Of a stretch of DNA of 32,800 nt, positions 8,037-16,146 are shown piece by piece (the stretch's first letter is position 1; every line of letters starts with the position of its first letter). Origin of the DNA: Candidatus Kapaibacterium sp. (lineage in GTDB: Bacteria; Bacteroidota; Ignavibacteria; Kapaibacteriales; UBA4661). The stretch covers positions 1 through 32,800 of the forward strand of contig JANWZB010000019.1 of NCBI GenBank assembly GCA_025055035.1, read 5' to 3'. Both the position numbers and the translations under genes were made by a program. The notes beneath the pieces were generated by a model. That model worked only from the letters and a program-made list of their open reading frames with translations, was not told where the DNA came from and searched no databases.

Positions 8037-10202
8037 TCACGTCGCCTGCTGTAGTAGTGGCAGCTGTACAACAATCCTTGCTCCTTCGCCTTCCTTGCTT
8101 ACAATGTTTATTGTTCCTTGATGCAACTCTACAATCTGGCGGGCAATTGCTAAGCCAATTCCGTGCGATGATTCACCGCTAGTTGGTTGTGCCGATAGCC
8201 GCTGAAAAAACTCGAACCCCTTGAGCTTATCTTCCTCTGTAAATCCTATACCCTCATCGCGGATACTCCATATGGCGTGAGTATCATCTGCTACATCAAC
8301 ATCAATCCAGATTGTTCCACCCTCAGGCGAGTACTTGATAGCATTGCTCACAAGATTATCGAATACTTGAAACAAGCGCTGCGTATCGCCCATGACCCAT
8401 ACTTCACACCTATACCCTAACAGAAACGACTGATGCTTGCGTTCAGCTGCGTACTGGTGATGTGCTACGACGCCCGATGTAAGGCTACAAAGCTCGACAG
8501 GTGCTTTATGCAGCACAATATTTCCCATACTGCGTGCAGCTGTATCAAGTAGATCTCGCACTAGCATACCCATTCTTTCACCAGATTCTGCAATATACCG
8601 CAAAGCCTCACGCATTCGCTCATCTAGCTTCGGACTGTCCAGCAATACGGATGCTATGCCAGTGATGGAAACAATAGGATTTTTCAGGTCATGCGACACT
8701 ACACTGAGCATATTCAAACGAAACTGTTCGGCATTCACCAGCGCTTGATTCTTTTCTTGCAGCTCGTTGTTCATCAGGGCAAGATTACTCATCGCTTCCT
8801 GGAGCTCTACATTTGCATATTCAATCTGTTGTGCTTGTTCAGCTTGCACTTCGAGCTGCCGTTGAATCTCTTCATTCGCTCTGCTCAGCTGTATATTGGC
8901 TTCCGCCAATTCTTGTGTTCGCTCACGAACTTGGCGTTCCAAGAGTGTCTGCTGCTCGCGCAGTATGCGTTCATTCTCCAGTAGCACCTGCTGACGCTCT
9001 CTCTGCAACTGCCGAATCCGATAGGCTAGTGCAAATGACATCAGTAACAACTCAACAGCCGCTGCTATATTCGGAAGCGCAAGCATCGCAGGAGAAAATG
9101 GTATCCAACCCTCTAACGAGGGAGGAACAATAAACAATGAACACAGCACAAGAGACCATGCTGTGAGATATATCCATGCTGCACGATTACCTCGCATGCC
9201 AGACATAACACTGACAACGACACAGTATAGCACAGACACCATAGAAAGCACTATTGCTATGCTAATAAGCACCGTATTCGCCGACCGAACAACGAAGAAT
9301 GCCCCCCACACTATGGAAAGCAAGATAAGGAGAATGTACCCCGGAAGAAGCATTGCTACTAACGTAGTAGTGATGTGGAAGAATCGCATAGCAAATGCAA
9401 CACTCAGAAAGGAAATACACATCACAATCTGCAAAACCCTACCGTGTAGCACTTCTGCGATGTATTCCCCCGCTATAGGCACGATCATACCCGTCACATA
9501 TGCTACATACGTAGCTGTTGATAAGCCATAGAGTGTGTACAAGGCATAGGTACTACTTTGCATCATAAGGCTGAGAAAACCATTATAGCACACAATCGCC
9601 AGCATCATGCCTACAAGAATTCCATATAGCAAGAGCCGTTTGTTGTAGAACATTCGCATGGCATGTTCCGTGCCACAGTATAGCATTGTAAACACAGGCT
9701 CACGGCTTACTAGCCGAATATATACATGCTGGAGAGCAGTATCTACGCGTGCACAGTATATCATTGTGGTTGGTAGCCCGGAAGCTGTGCGCGAAGAAAA
9801 TGTCAAGCCTGCATACTCTTGTAGTACGTTACTCTGTTCCCCTACATTTCCATTCTGCGCTTCGCCGACAAATGTGAAGACTTGAATAGTATCTAAACCA
9901 CTATCATCGAACCAGACAATCACTGGCTCGTGTGTATTATTGCGAATATCAAAGCGCAGCCACACAGCGTATGGTGTCGCTGGTACAGAAAATGCAATAG
10001 TGGATTCTAGCGTTGTGCTACGTTTGAGAACATCGTTAATGCTGTAAGAGCGGGAAACGGTAGGATACACTAGTGGTTTTTCCAATTGTACAACATCGTT
10101 GCTGTTCACCGTAATCAAAGGAACGTGTGGCGATGCATACACTCTAAGGTGCAGAAAAAGAGCGCATATACAGACATATGATAGGCAGGCGCAAGACATC
10201 AT
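8037..10202 (-). CDS. 7TMR-DISM sensor histidine kinase
   Basis: The 721-residue protein has a signal peptide (1-23), an extracytoplasmic 7TMR-DISMED2-like beta domain (about 30-175, WLRFDIRNNT and VYIRLVSREP), and a seven-helix membrane block (about 187-395). A long coiled coil (395-495) leads to HisKA with phospho-acceptor H504 in VSHDLKNPIVSI, and an HATPase with NLVSNAIKYSP, DEGIGF and GIGLAIARQI. Family knowledge: DISM receptors bind small molecules, possibly carbohydrates or metabolites, on the outer face of the inner membrane. No response regulator is encoded nearby. It is third in the receptor-led operon, 72 bp after the YfiR-like gene, so a ligand moved by that receptor is a reasonable guess for its signal. 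Confidence 0.94.
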   Translation of the reverse strand: MMSCACLSYVCICALFLHLRVYASPHVPLITVNSNDVVQLEKPLVYPTVSRSYSINDVLKRSTTLESTIAFSVPATPYAVWLRFDIRNNTHEPVIVWFDDSGLDTIQVFTFVGEAQNGNVGEQSNVLQEYAGLTFSSRTASGLPTTMIYCARVDTALQHVYIRLVSREPVFTMLYCGTEHAMRMFYNKRLLLYGILVGMMLAIVCYNGFLSLMMQSSTYALYTLYGLSTATYVAYVTGMIVPIAGEYIAEVLHGRVLQIVMCISFLSVAFAMRFFHITTTLVAMLLPGYILLILLSIVWGAFFVVRSANTVLISIAIVLSMVSVLYCVVVSVMSGMRGNRAAWIYLTAWSLVLCSLFIVPPSLEGWIPFSPAMLALPNIAAAVELLLMSFALAYRIRQLQRERQQVLLENERILREQQTLLERQVRERTQELAEANIQLSRANEEIQRQLEVQAEQAQQIEYANVELQEAMSNLALMNNELQEKNQALVNAEQFRLNMLSVVSHDLKNPIVSITGIASVLLDSPKLDERMREALRYIAESGERMGMLVRDLLDTAARSMGNIVLHKAPVELCSLTSGVVAHHQYAAERKHQSFLLGYRCEVWVMGDTQRLFQVFDNLVSNAIKYSPEGGTIWIDVDVADDTHAIWSIRDEGIGFTEEDKLKGFEFFQRLSAQPTSGESSHGIGLAIARQIVELHQGTINIVSKEGEGARIVVQLPLLQQAT

Positions 10203-10274
10203 CCATCTCTGTATTCACATGCAACAACTACACACTGTCATTTTTCATAGACAACGAATACCACCTTACAATCT

Positions 10275-10826
10275 TCACTGTATAACCTGTGCAATTTGGA
10301 GGAGTTCCGCAGATATTTCCTGCGCTTCGTTTTTTAACTGCTGGCGATGAACGATAATATTTGCCTTGCCATTTCTGATACCAAGAGCAATTGAGGCTTT
10401 CCCAGTTCGCGCAAGCATTGGGATACCGGTAATCGACAGGATACGATGTTGTGCACAAATCTTCTCAACGTTCAGCACGCCGGGACTAATATACACTACT
10501 TGAACGTCGGCGATGCTTTTTTCAAGTGCTGATTCCAATACTGCTGTTGTTGCTATACCTTGCGCCTCAAATGCAGCAACCAGGCTATCCTTTATATCAC
10601 TCGAAATGCTGCTATACACAACAGCAAGCTTCAGCTTCTTTTTTCCTTCAAAGGATTTGTTGAACAAGAACACACGACGAAAGATTTCCGCTTGCGTTTC
10701 GATGCGCAATGGCATTTCTTGTGCTGCTCCGATAGCACACCACAGGTACCAGAACGCTAGTATGCAGAACAAGCGCGTTCTGGCATTGCATCTCGCACGA
10801 CCATGCAGCATTATCGAGCATCTCAC
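10275..10826 (-). CDS. YfiR-like (DUF4154) periplasmic protein
   Basis: The 183-residue precursor has an N-terminal signal peptide ending around AIGAA-Q (residue 35), so the mature protein should be periplasmic. The C-terminal half fits the YfiR/DUF4154 pattern: a strand VQVVYIS, then ILSITGIPMLARTGKASIAL, a strand RNGKANIIVHRQQL, and the typical end ISAELLQIAQVI. In Pseudomonas and E. coli YfiR is a periplasmic inhibitor of the membrane diguanylate cyclase YfiN. Here the mature part has a single cysteine (C124), so the disulfides known from Pseudomonas YfiR cannot form within one chain. The GTG start shares GTGA with the receptor's stop codon (4-bp overlap); an ATG at 10811 is an alternative. 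Across the promoter region lies a cyclase with a YfiN-like input half. Confidence 0.78.
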   Translation of the reverse strand: MRCSIMLHGRARCNARTRLFCILAFWYLWCAIGAAQEMPLRIETQAEIFRRVFLFNKSFEGKKKLKLAVVYSSISSDIKDSLVAAFEAQGIATTAVLESALEKSIADVQVVYISPGVLNVEKICAQHRILSITGIPMLARTGKASIALGIRNGKANIIVHRQQLKNEAQEISAELLQIAQVIQ

Positions 10827-13225
10827 CGCTCACTCCTCCCAAATGTTAGCTGTACTCCCACTGTGGCCCGTAATGGAAGCTGGGGAGTTCCACGCAGAAA
10901 CTCGATTTCACTATACTGAGGTATAGTAACAGCTTCGGGGTGTGTTAAATCGGCAACAACACGGTAGCGTGCATCAAGGACATTGTCTACACGTACAAAT
11001 GCTTCGAGCCATGACAGCAGCGTATATCGTGCTGTGAGATTAACAAGCGTATATCCGTCAATTGTCTGCCGTCGCTGAGGATTTTGGGACTGAAAGGGCA
11101 CAGTACGCTGTCGGTCTTGCCAAATCACTCGTGCGCTCACCTGAAGACGTTCATGGTTCAGCTGCACACCACCTTTGAACGCCAACGGAGAGACGTATGG
11201 AATTTCGCGCCCTTCGCTCTCATTATCCGTGAGACTAATCCTTCCGTCAATCCACGACAGTGCACCAAAAAGCTCTACACGTGTTGTTTGATTACGAAGT
11301 GGGATGTACTGTGCGCTGAGCGTTGCACCATAGGTAACTTGGCGACCTTGATTGGTAAAAATGACAATCGTTGAAACAGGATAACCTTTGTATCGCCCAC
11401 CGTATAGATTGAGCGTGGAAGCATCAGGAACTTCGCGAAAGAGACCGTTCAGCGCCGTCATAAAACCACTTGCTGTAAGACTAACGTCATCATTCAGAAA
11501 CGACAACAGCACTAGCTCTGCCGTTTGAGAGGTAATCGGTTTGAGATTAGGATTAGCGAGCTTCCAAAAGCTTCCAGTGTATGTGTTATTCACACTGTCA
11601 TACGAAAATGAACCATACTGTTCAAATGCATAGCGTGGAGCAGCACCCAGAAACGCTGTCCCATACATTACTTTTGCGGTGAAGGAACGCGATGGCGACC
11701 ATACGGCACCAAAACGTGGGTTGAGCGACGCACCAAAGAGCGAGTTTGCATCATACCGCCCGCCAACATTCACATTAAGCTGCGATATGGGCGTCCATTG
11801 GGCTTGTACAAAGCCTCCTACATTGAGATAGGGTATGTAAAAAATATCGGCATCTATCCCAAGTGGATTACGTGCATTCGCAGTACCGAAAATTCTCCCT
11901 TGAAGATACGGTAAGCCAACACTTGATACCATCGGGGACTCGAGATCAGTAGTCTTGGGTACAGAGATAAAATATTCAGCTGTCAGGCTACCACTTACAG
12001 TCAATCTGTCAGACCATGCATGCTGCACAAGTTGCTCTACTTTAAACATCGAGCCAAACGCATACTTGTAGCCCGGACCGAGATTATTAAACAGGTTGCG
12101 ATAATTCGATATCGGGTCTAATTCATATTGGCTATATACTACAGAGGATATCAGAGTTGTGCGCCCAAGTGCCGCTTGATACATTCCCGACAGCATAGTG
12201 AGCGTTGGTGCAAAGAATACGTCATCGTTGTACACGGCATTGTATTGTGGATAGCCGAGACACGTTGTTGAACGAGCATATGAACGAAAGAGGCTGACTG
12301 TCAGCCCAGCAGCTTCTACTTTAAGCCATTGAGCATTTGCACTAATAGGCGATCCCCATTGCTGACGAATAGGACTTTGCGGGCGCATAATACCAAAGCC
12401 TGTTCGAAAAATTCCTGTTTGTAGTGTGTTCTCCCGACCATAATCTTCGGGATAGAACTGCCGCATATCTGGCATTGGGTCATACATATACTGTGCACCC
12501 ATCATGACATTGATATTGTCGTTGAGTGTAAAACCAGCTAGAATATTTCCTTGAAAGCGGCTATACATTGAGCCGCTGGAACTGGCTTCCACCGGACCGT
12601 CCATATCAAAAGAGCGTTTCGATACAATGTTAATCACGCCCATCACTGCATCTGCACCGTAGAGCGACGATGCAGGGCTATAGATTACTTCAATTTGCAG
12701 TGCTAGATGCACGGGATAGTTTTCGAGCAGCGGCATAAACTCATTGGTTGGCGAGGAAATCCGCACACCGTCGAGCAAAACAATAAATTTGTCTTGACCG
12801 AACACTCCACGGACATTGATGCGGTTGACGGATTCTTGATTTGCTAGCCCCTCAATTTTGTAGTCGGGTAAATCCATCAAAACATCTGTCAGTGAGGTAT
12901 AACCACGCGCACGAATTTGTTCTGCAGTAATTGTGGTAACCGTTGCAGCGGCGTTTTTTGCCGACATGTACTGCGTGCGAGACACAGCAGCCACATCAAC
13001 ACTGCTAACCGCCGATAGATCTAGATATACTCCTATGAGAGATTTCAGTTCTTCCTTGCCTGTGGAGTAGTCTATACTTTGCCCTTTTGTCGTGGAATCC
13101 TGATGCTTAGCTTCTTGAGCATCTACACAAAAGTAAGGAGCTGTGCACCATGCGAAGAATAGCGCATACCGAATAAGAGCCGTACTCAGGTGTTTATCCT
13201 TGAGTACCTCATGGAACAATATCAT
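10823..13225 (-). CDS. TonB-dependent outer-membrane receptor
   Basis: The 800-residue precursor has a signal peptide ending near CVDAQ (residue 37), a plug domain at about 88-205 (TTITAEQIRARGYTSLTDVL, RINVRGVFGQDKF, LLDGVRI, SSLYGADAVMGVINIVSKR), and a long beta-barrel with alternating aromatic strands ending in VGVQLTFGRSER. The segment before the plug (LKSLIGVYLDLSAVSSVDVAAVS) resembles TonB receptors that occur next to DUF4154 genes, and no carboxypeptidase-like N-terminal domain is present. The ligand is unknown; no SusD partner or siderophore gene is nearby. It heads a minus-strand operon with yfiR-like, two histidine kinases and dctA. No earlier in-frame ATG exists. Confidence 0.92.
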   Translation of the reverse strand: MILFHEVLKDKHLSTALIRYALFFAWCTAPYFCVDAQEAKHQDSTTKGQSIDYSTGKEELKSLIGVYLDLSAVSSVDVAAVSRTQYMSAKNAAATVTTITAEQIRARGYTSLTDVLMDLPDYKIEGLANQESVNRINVRGVFGQDKFIVLLDGVRISSPTNEFMPLLENYPVHLALQIEVIYSPASSLYGADAVMGVINIVSKRSFDMDGPVEASSSGSMYSRFQGNILAGFTLNDNINVMMGAQYMYDPMPDMRQFYPEDYGRENTLQTGIFRTGFGIMRPQSPIRQQWGSPISANAQWLKVEAAGLTVSLFRSYARSTTCLGYPQYNAVYNDDVFFAPTLTMLSGMYQAALGRTTLISSVVYSQYELDPISNYRNLFNNLGPGYKYAFGSMFKVEQLVQHAWSDRLTVSGSLTAEYFISVPKTTDLESPMVSSVGLPYLQGRIFGTANARNPLGIDADIFYIPYLNVGGFVQAQWTPISQLNVNVGGRYDANSLFGASLNPRFGAVWSPSRSFTAKVMYGTAFLGAAPRYAFEQYGSFSYDSVNNTYTGSFWKLANPNLKPITSQTAELVLLSFLNDDVSLTASGFMTALNGLFREVPDASTLNLYGGRYKGYPVSTIVIFTNQGRQVTYGATLSAQYIPLRNQTTRVELFGALSWIDGRISLTDNESEGREIPYVSPLAFKGGVQLNHERLQVSARVIWQDRQRTVPFQSQNPQRRQTIDGYTLVNLTARYTLLSWLEAFVRVDNVLDARYRVVADLTHPEAVTIPQYSEIEFLRGTPQLPLRATVGVQLTFGRSER

Positions 13226-13274
13226 GAAGCAATGCTGGAACTGATAGACTATTGCATTGACGAATGCGTGTCTT

Positions 13275-13305
13275 CAAATATGGTACGATTCCTTGTCTTG
13301 TGCAA
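13275..13305 (-). promoter_or_regulatory. Probable Bacteroidota-type promoter of the TonB receptor operon
   Basis: Read on the minus strand, TTG (13305-13303) is followed after 20 nt by CATATTTG (13282-13275), seven of eight bases of the Bacteroidota -7 element TAnnTTTG. Transcription would start near 13268, leaving a leader of about 43 nt before the ATG at 13225. It overlaps the opposite promoter of the adenylate cyclase. Confidence 0.5.
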
Positions 13306-13322
13306 GTTTTTTCCTATATTTG
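13293..13322 (+). promoter_or_regulatory. Probable Bacteroidota-type promoter of the adenylate cyclase
   Basis: TTG (13293-13295), a 19-nt spacer and TATATTTG (13315-13322) match the Bacteroidota sigma consensus exactly. Transcription would begin near 13329, about 30 nt before the ATG at 13358. This supports that start over earlier in-frame codons. Confidence 0.6.
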
Positions 13323-13357
13323 CTCGCACATGTTTTTCCCTTTCGTTTATCTTGTGT

Positions 13358-14758
13358 ATGGCCTTCCACCATCGTGCGCTTGCCTCTTACGTTCGCCATC
13401 AACGTTCATCAATTAGCACCCAAATCTCTCTTCTTATTTTCCTGTTTATTATTGCTCTGACTGCGCTGAACGTCATTGCGTCGTCTATCCAGCAAAAAGA
13501 AAGTGGCGAAGAATTTGTGCTACAAGAAACACGCGCTATTGGAGAGCTTGCAGCAGCAGGCAGCACAGGCGGAGTTGTATTCAACGATCGCGACTTTTTG
13601 GCAAAATCTATGCAAGGTATTGAACAACTCTCCACATTCGAGGCAATTATTATTCGCAATACCACCGGCGATAGTATCTACACAAAAAACGCTTCTATCC
13701 TTACACCGTTTCTCGGCTCGCGCCAGACACAGCAACCAGATACACTCATTCGTGTTTTTCTCCACAATGATATCGCTATCGCCCGTGTACCTATTGTCGC
13801 TGTTGTCAATCGAGAATATCTCGGCGAAGTATTCCTTGCACTCAACACGCGTGCTACCCAACAGAGCATTCAGCGTAGCCGAACCACTCTATTGCTCATT
13901 GGTATTCTTGGAGCAATGGTTTGTACAGTTGGGGCTCTCTATTTTGCGCTGCACCTCGCAAAGCCAATCGTAGCGCTTTACAATGCGGCACAGCGTATTA
14001 GCGAAGGAGATTTACGCCAGCGTGTGCACATTGCTGCATCATCCCACGAGGTTGACGGCTTAATACAAGCGTTTAACAGCATGATGGATAGCTTAGAACA
14101 CTCGAATCAAGCACTTAAGGTTGAGCAGGAACGCTCTGAGCACCTTCTTCTCAATATGCTTCCTGCACCTATCGCAGAGCGCATGAAAGCAGGAGAAAAG
14201 CTCATCGCTGATACATACCATGCTGTTACAGTCATGTTTATCGACATTGTTGGCTTTACTACACTCGCTTCTACTATGCCTGCTGAACACCTCGTTGCAA
14301 TGCTCAATCAGGTATTCTCGCACTTTGATACAATCTTACGCAAGCACAAAGTCGAAAAAATCAAAACTATTGGCGATGGCTACATGGCTGTTTCTGGTCT
14401 GCCATACAGTGCCGCAGAGCATGCACACAACGCTGCATATACGGCACTTGAATTGATTGACAGCATGAGCAGACTTAATAGTGAGCAAGGGTTGTCTCTT
14501 GACATTCGTATTGGACTACATGCAGGAACAGTTGTTGCAGGAGTGATTGGTCAACACAAATTTGCCTACGACCTTTGGGGTGACACCGTCAATGTTGCAT
14601 CGCGCATGGAATCGCATGGTGAAAAGGGGAAGATTCATTGTTCTGAAGCAGTCTATGCACTGTTACACCATGACTTTGCCTTTGAAGAACGAGGCGCCAT
14701 GCACATTAAAGGAAAAGGTGATATGAAGACGTACTTCCTTCTGCACCCGCTACACTAG
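13358..14758 (+). CDS. CHASE8-HAMP class III adenylate cyclase
   Basis: The 466-residue protein makes cAMP from ATP. Numbered from the ATG at 13358: TM1 22-45; a periplasmic CHASE8-like domain about 50-170 (LAAAGSTGGVVFNDRDF, then FEAIIIRNTTGDSIY); TM2 176-199; HAMP 200-250; a transducer segment (SEHLLLNMLPAPIAERMKAG); and the cyclase domain from about 285. Metal aspartates are D296 (MFIDIVGFT) and D340 (TIGDGYM). Adenine-selecting K336 and D405, and transition-state N412 and R416, are all present, so it should be a true adenylate, not guanylate, cyclase. The input half matches that of the diguanylate cyclase YfiN. An earlier in-frame start at 13190 would overlap the divergent receptor gene and add a poorly supported N-terminus. 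It diverges from the operon containing the YfiR-like gene. Confidence 0.92.
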   Translation: MAFHHRALASYVRHQRSSISTQISLLIFLFIIALTALNVIASSIQQKESGEEFVLQETRAIGELAAAGSTGGVVFNDRDFLAKSMQGIEQLSTFEAIIIRNTTGDSIYTKNASILTPFLGSRQTQQPDTLIRVFLHNDIAIARVPIVAVVNREYLGEVFLALNTRATQQSIQRSRTTLLLIGILGAMVCTVGALYFALHLAKPIVALYNAAQRISEGDLRQRVHIAASSHEVDGLIQAFNSMMDSLEHSNQALKVEQERSEHLLLNMLPAPIAERMKAGEKLIADTYHAVTVMFIDIVGFTTLASTMPAEHLVAMLNQVFSHFDTILRKHKVEKIKTIGDGYMAVSGLPYSAAEHAHNAAYTALELIDSMSRLNSEQGLSLDIRIGLHAGTVVAGVIGQHKFAYDLWGDTVNVASRMESHGEKGKIHCSEAVYALLHHDFAFEERGAMHIKGKGDMKTYFLLHPLH

Positions 14759-14794
14759 CGCAGTTGACAGGACAACGCAACGTAAATCTGATAC

Positions 14795-16033
14795 TCAAAA
14801 AAGCATCACCTCAATTTGCATACCTTCGTCCATCGCCGTATCAGCATCCAGAAAGACAATTCCATCCGCCTCAGTCAGCGAGGTTAGCATATACGAATCT
14901 TGCTTGTTCAAAGCTTCAGCTACCAATCCACTGCTTTCTTGCGTCAGACGCACACGCACAAATTCTGCTCTCCCATGACGGTTTACCAGTGAAGATCCCA
15001 TCACTGCTTTAGCCGTTTTCCACACTGATGAGTATCTACGCATCGCGGCGATCACAGGCTGCACATAGTACCGAAAACATATGTATGCCGATACAGGATT
15101 ACCGGGCAAGCCAAATAGCAAAACGCGGTTACGACGAGCAAAGAAGAATGGCTTACCGGGTTTCTGTCGTACCCTCCAGAACACTGTTTCAAACCCAAGA
15201 CGTTCTGCCGCCCTGCGTATATAATCATGCTCTCCAACCGATACTCCTCCCGTTGTGCAAATAATATCTGCACATTCTATTGCCTTCTGGAGTGCCTGCT
15301 CGCTGGCGTAGAGCTCATCGGGAATACGTTGAACCATGCATACATTTCCGCCAGACTCGCGCACAGCTGCTTGAAGCATTGGTGTATTCGTATCGTATAC
15401 TTGCGCATCGCTAAGGTCACAGCGCTCGCTAGCATCAACAAGCTCTTGTCCACTAGCAAGAAGAGCAACGCGCGGTGCATCCCACACCGCTAGGTGCGAC
15501 AGCCCTAGCTGTGCAGCTAGTGCACAATGCGCTGGACGAATAAGAGTACCAGCACGTAGAACACACGATCCCGCACTATATTCCGTGCCCCTGTGTCGTA
15601 TCCACTGTCCCGGACGAACGCTTTGTATTATATGTACAGTGCTACCGTTCACCACATAATCTTCCCGTGGAACAACAGTATCAACGCTCTCAGGGACTAC
15701 TGCACCCGTGCTTATAGTGATTGCTTGGCCATGTAATACTTCACCTTTGAAGGGCTTCCCAGCTGCACTTTCCCCTACAACAGTCAACACCCTACACTCA
15801 GGGGAATACGCATACGCAATACCGTCCATCGCACTGTTTGTCGTGCGTGGCGAAGGTTCTTGGGCAATGCTGTCACAAGCAAGAACATACCCAACTGCTT
15901 CGAGGATACTCTTCTGTACTACGCGTGGTTCGGGTGTATACGCTTGCACGTAGCGTCGAGCTTCAGCAACAGATATCATCGTGCTATCTCTGGCATTATA
16001 GTTGTTGTTGTTAGTAGGCATTTCTAACACCAT
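14795..16033 (-). CDS. moeA: Molybdopterin molybdenumtransferase MoeA
   Basis: MoeA inserts molybdate into adenylylated molybdopterin, giving the molybdenum cofactor in the cytoplasm. The 412-residue length is normal. Visible motifs are NSAMDGIAY, the catalytic-domain TTGGVSVGEHDYI, KPGKPFFFA and FGLPGNPVSAY, and a C-terminal domain IV ending near DSYMLTSLTEADGIV. The start is uncertain: ATG 16033 (used here), 16021, or 15979, where MISVAEARRYV resembles the usual N-terminus. It converges with the cyclase gene (36-bp gap). No other moa/moe gene is in the window. The ATG at 16033 overlaps the stop of a histidine kinase remnant lying directly upstream. Confidence 0.95.
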   Translation of the reverse strand: MVLEMPTNNNNYNARDSTMISVAEARRYVQAYTPEPRVVQKSILEAVGYVLACDSIAQEPSPRTTNSAMDGIAYAYSPECRVLTVVGESAAGKPFKGEVLHGQAITISTGAVVPESVDTVVPREDYVVNGSTVHIIQSVRPGQWIRHRGTEYSAGSCVLRAGTLIRPAHCALAAQLGLSHLAVWDAPRVALLASGQELVDASERCDLSDAQVYDTNTPMLQAAVRESGGNVCMVQRIPDELYASEQALQKAIECADIICTTGGVSVGEHDYIRRAAERLGFETVFWRVRQKPGKPFFFARRNRVLLFGLPGNPVSAYICFRYYVQPVIAAMRRYSSVWKTAKAVMGSSLVNRHGRAEFVRVRLTQESSGLVAEALNKQDSYMLTSLTEADGIVFLDADTAMDEGMQIEVMLF

Positions 16034-16146
16034 ACCTGCTCAACCATCGCCTTCACCATCTTCTGGACAATGCTCAACCCCAATCCTGTACCACGTCTTC
16101 CATCAGCGTTTGCATGATACTCTTCCCACAAAGTAACGAAGGTACC
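16024..16146 (-). pseudogene. Remnant of a histidine kinase C-terminus (HATPase G2 box)
   Basis: A 40-codon open stretch on the minus strand, bounded upstream by an in-frame TAA at 16149-16147 and ending in TAG at 16026-16024, encodes LWEEYHANADG followed by RRGTGLGLSIVQKMVKAM. This is the F-box-like and G2-box region of a histidine kinase HATPase domain. Neither a start codon nor the H, N or G1 boxes can be found upstream in any minus frame, so it looks like the tail left by a deletion. It overlaps the moeA start in another frame. Confidence 0.65.

Noticed and set aside
9163-9531. Open frame of 122 codons on the plus strand within the 7TM kinase gene
   Set aside because: The minus-strand frame encodes the membrane block of a recognised kinase; the plus frame has no domain signs.
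13190-13357. Extended N-terminus of the adenylate cyclase
   Set aside because: It would overlap the divergent receptor gene and lies upstream of the likely transcription start near 13329.
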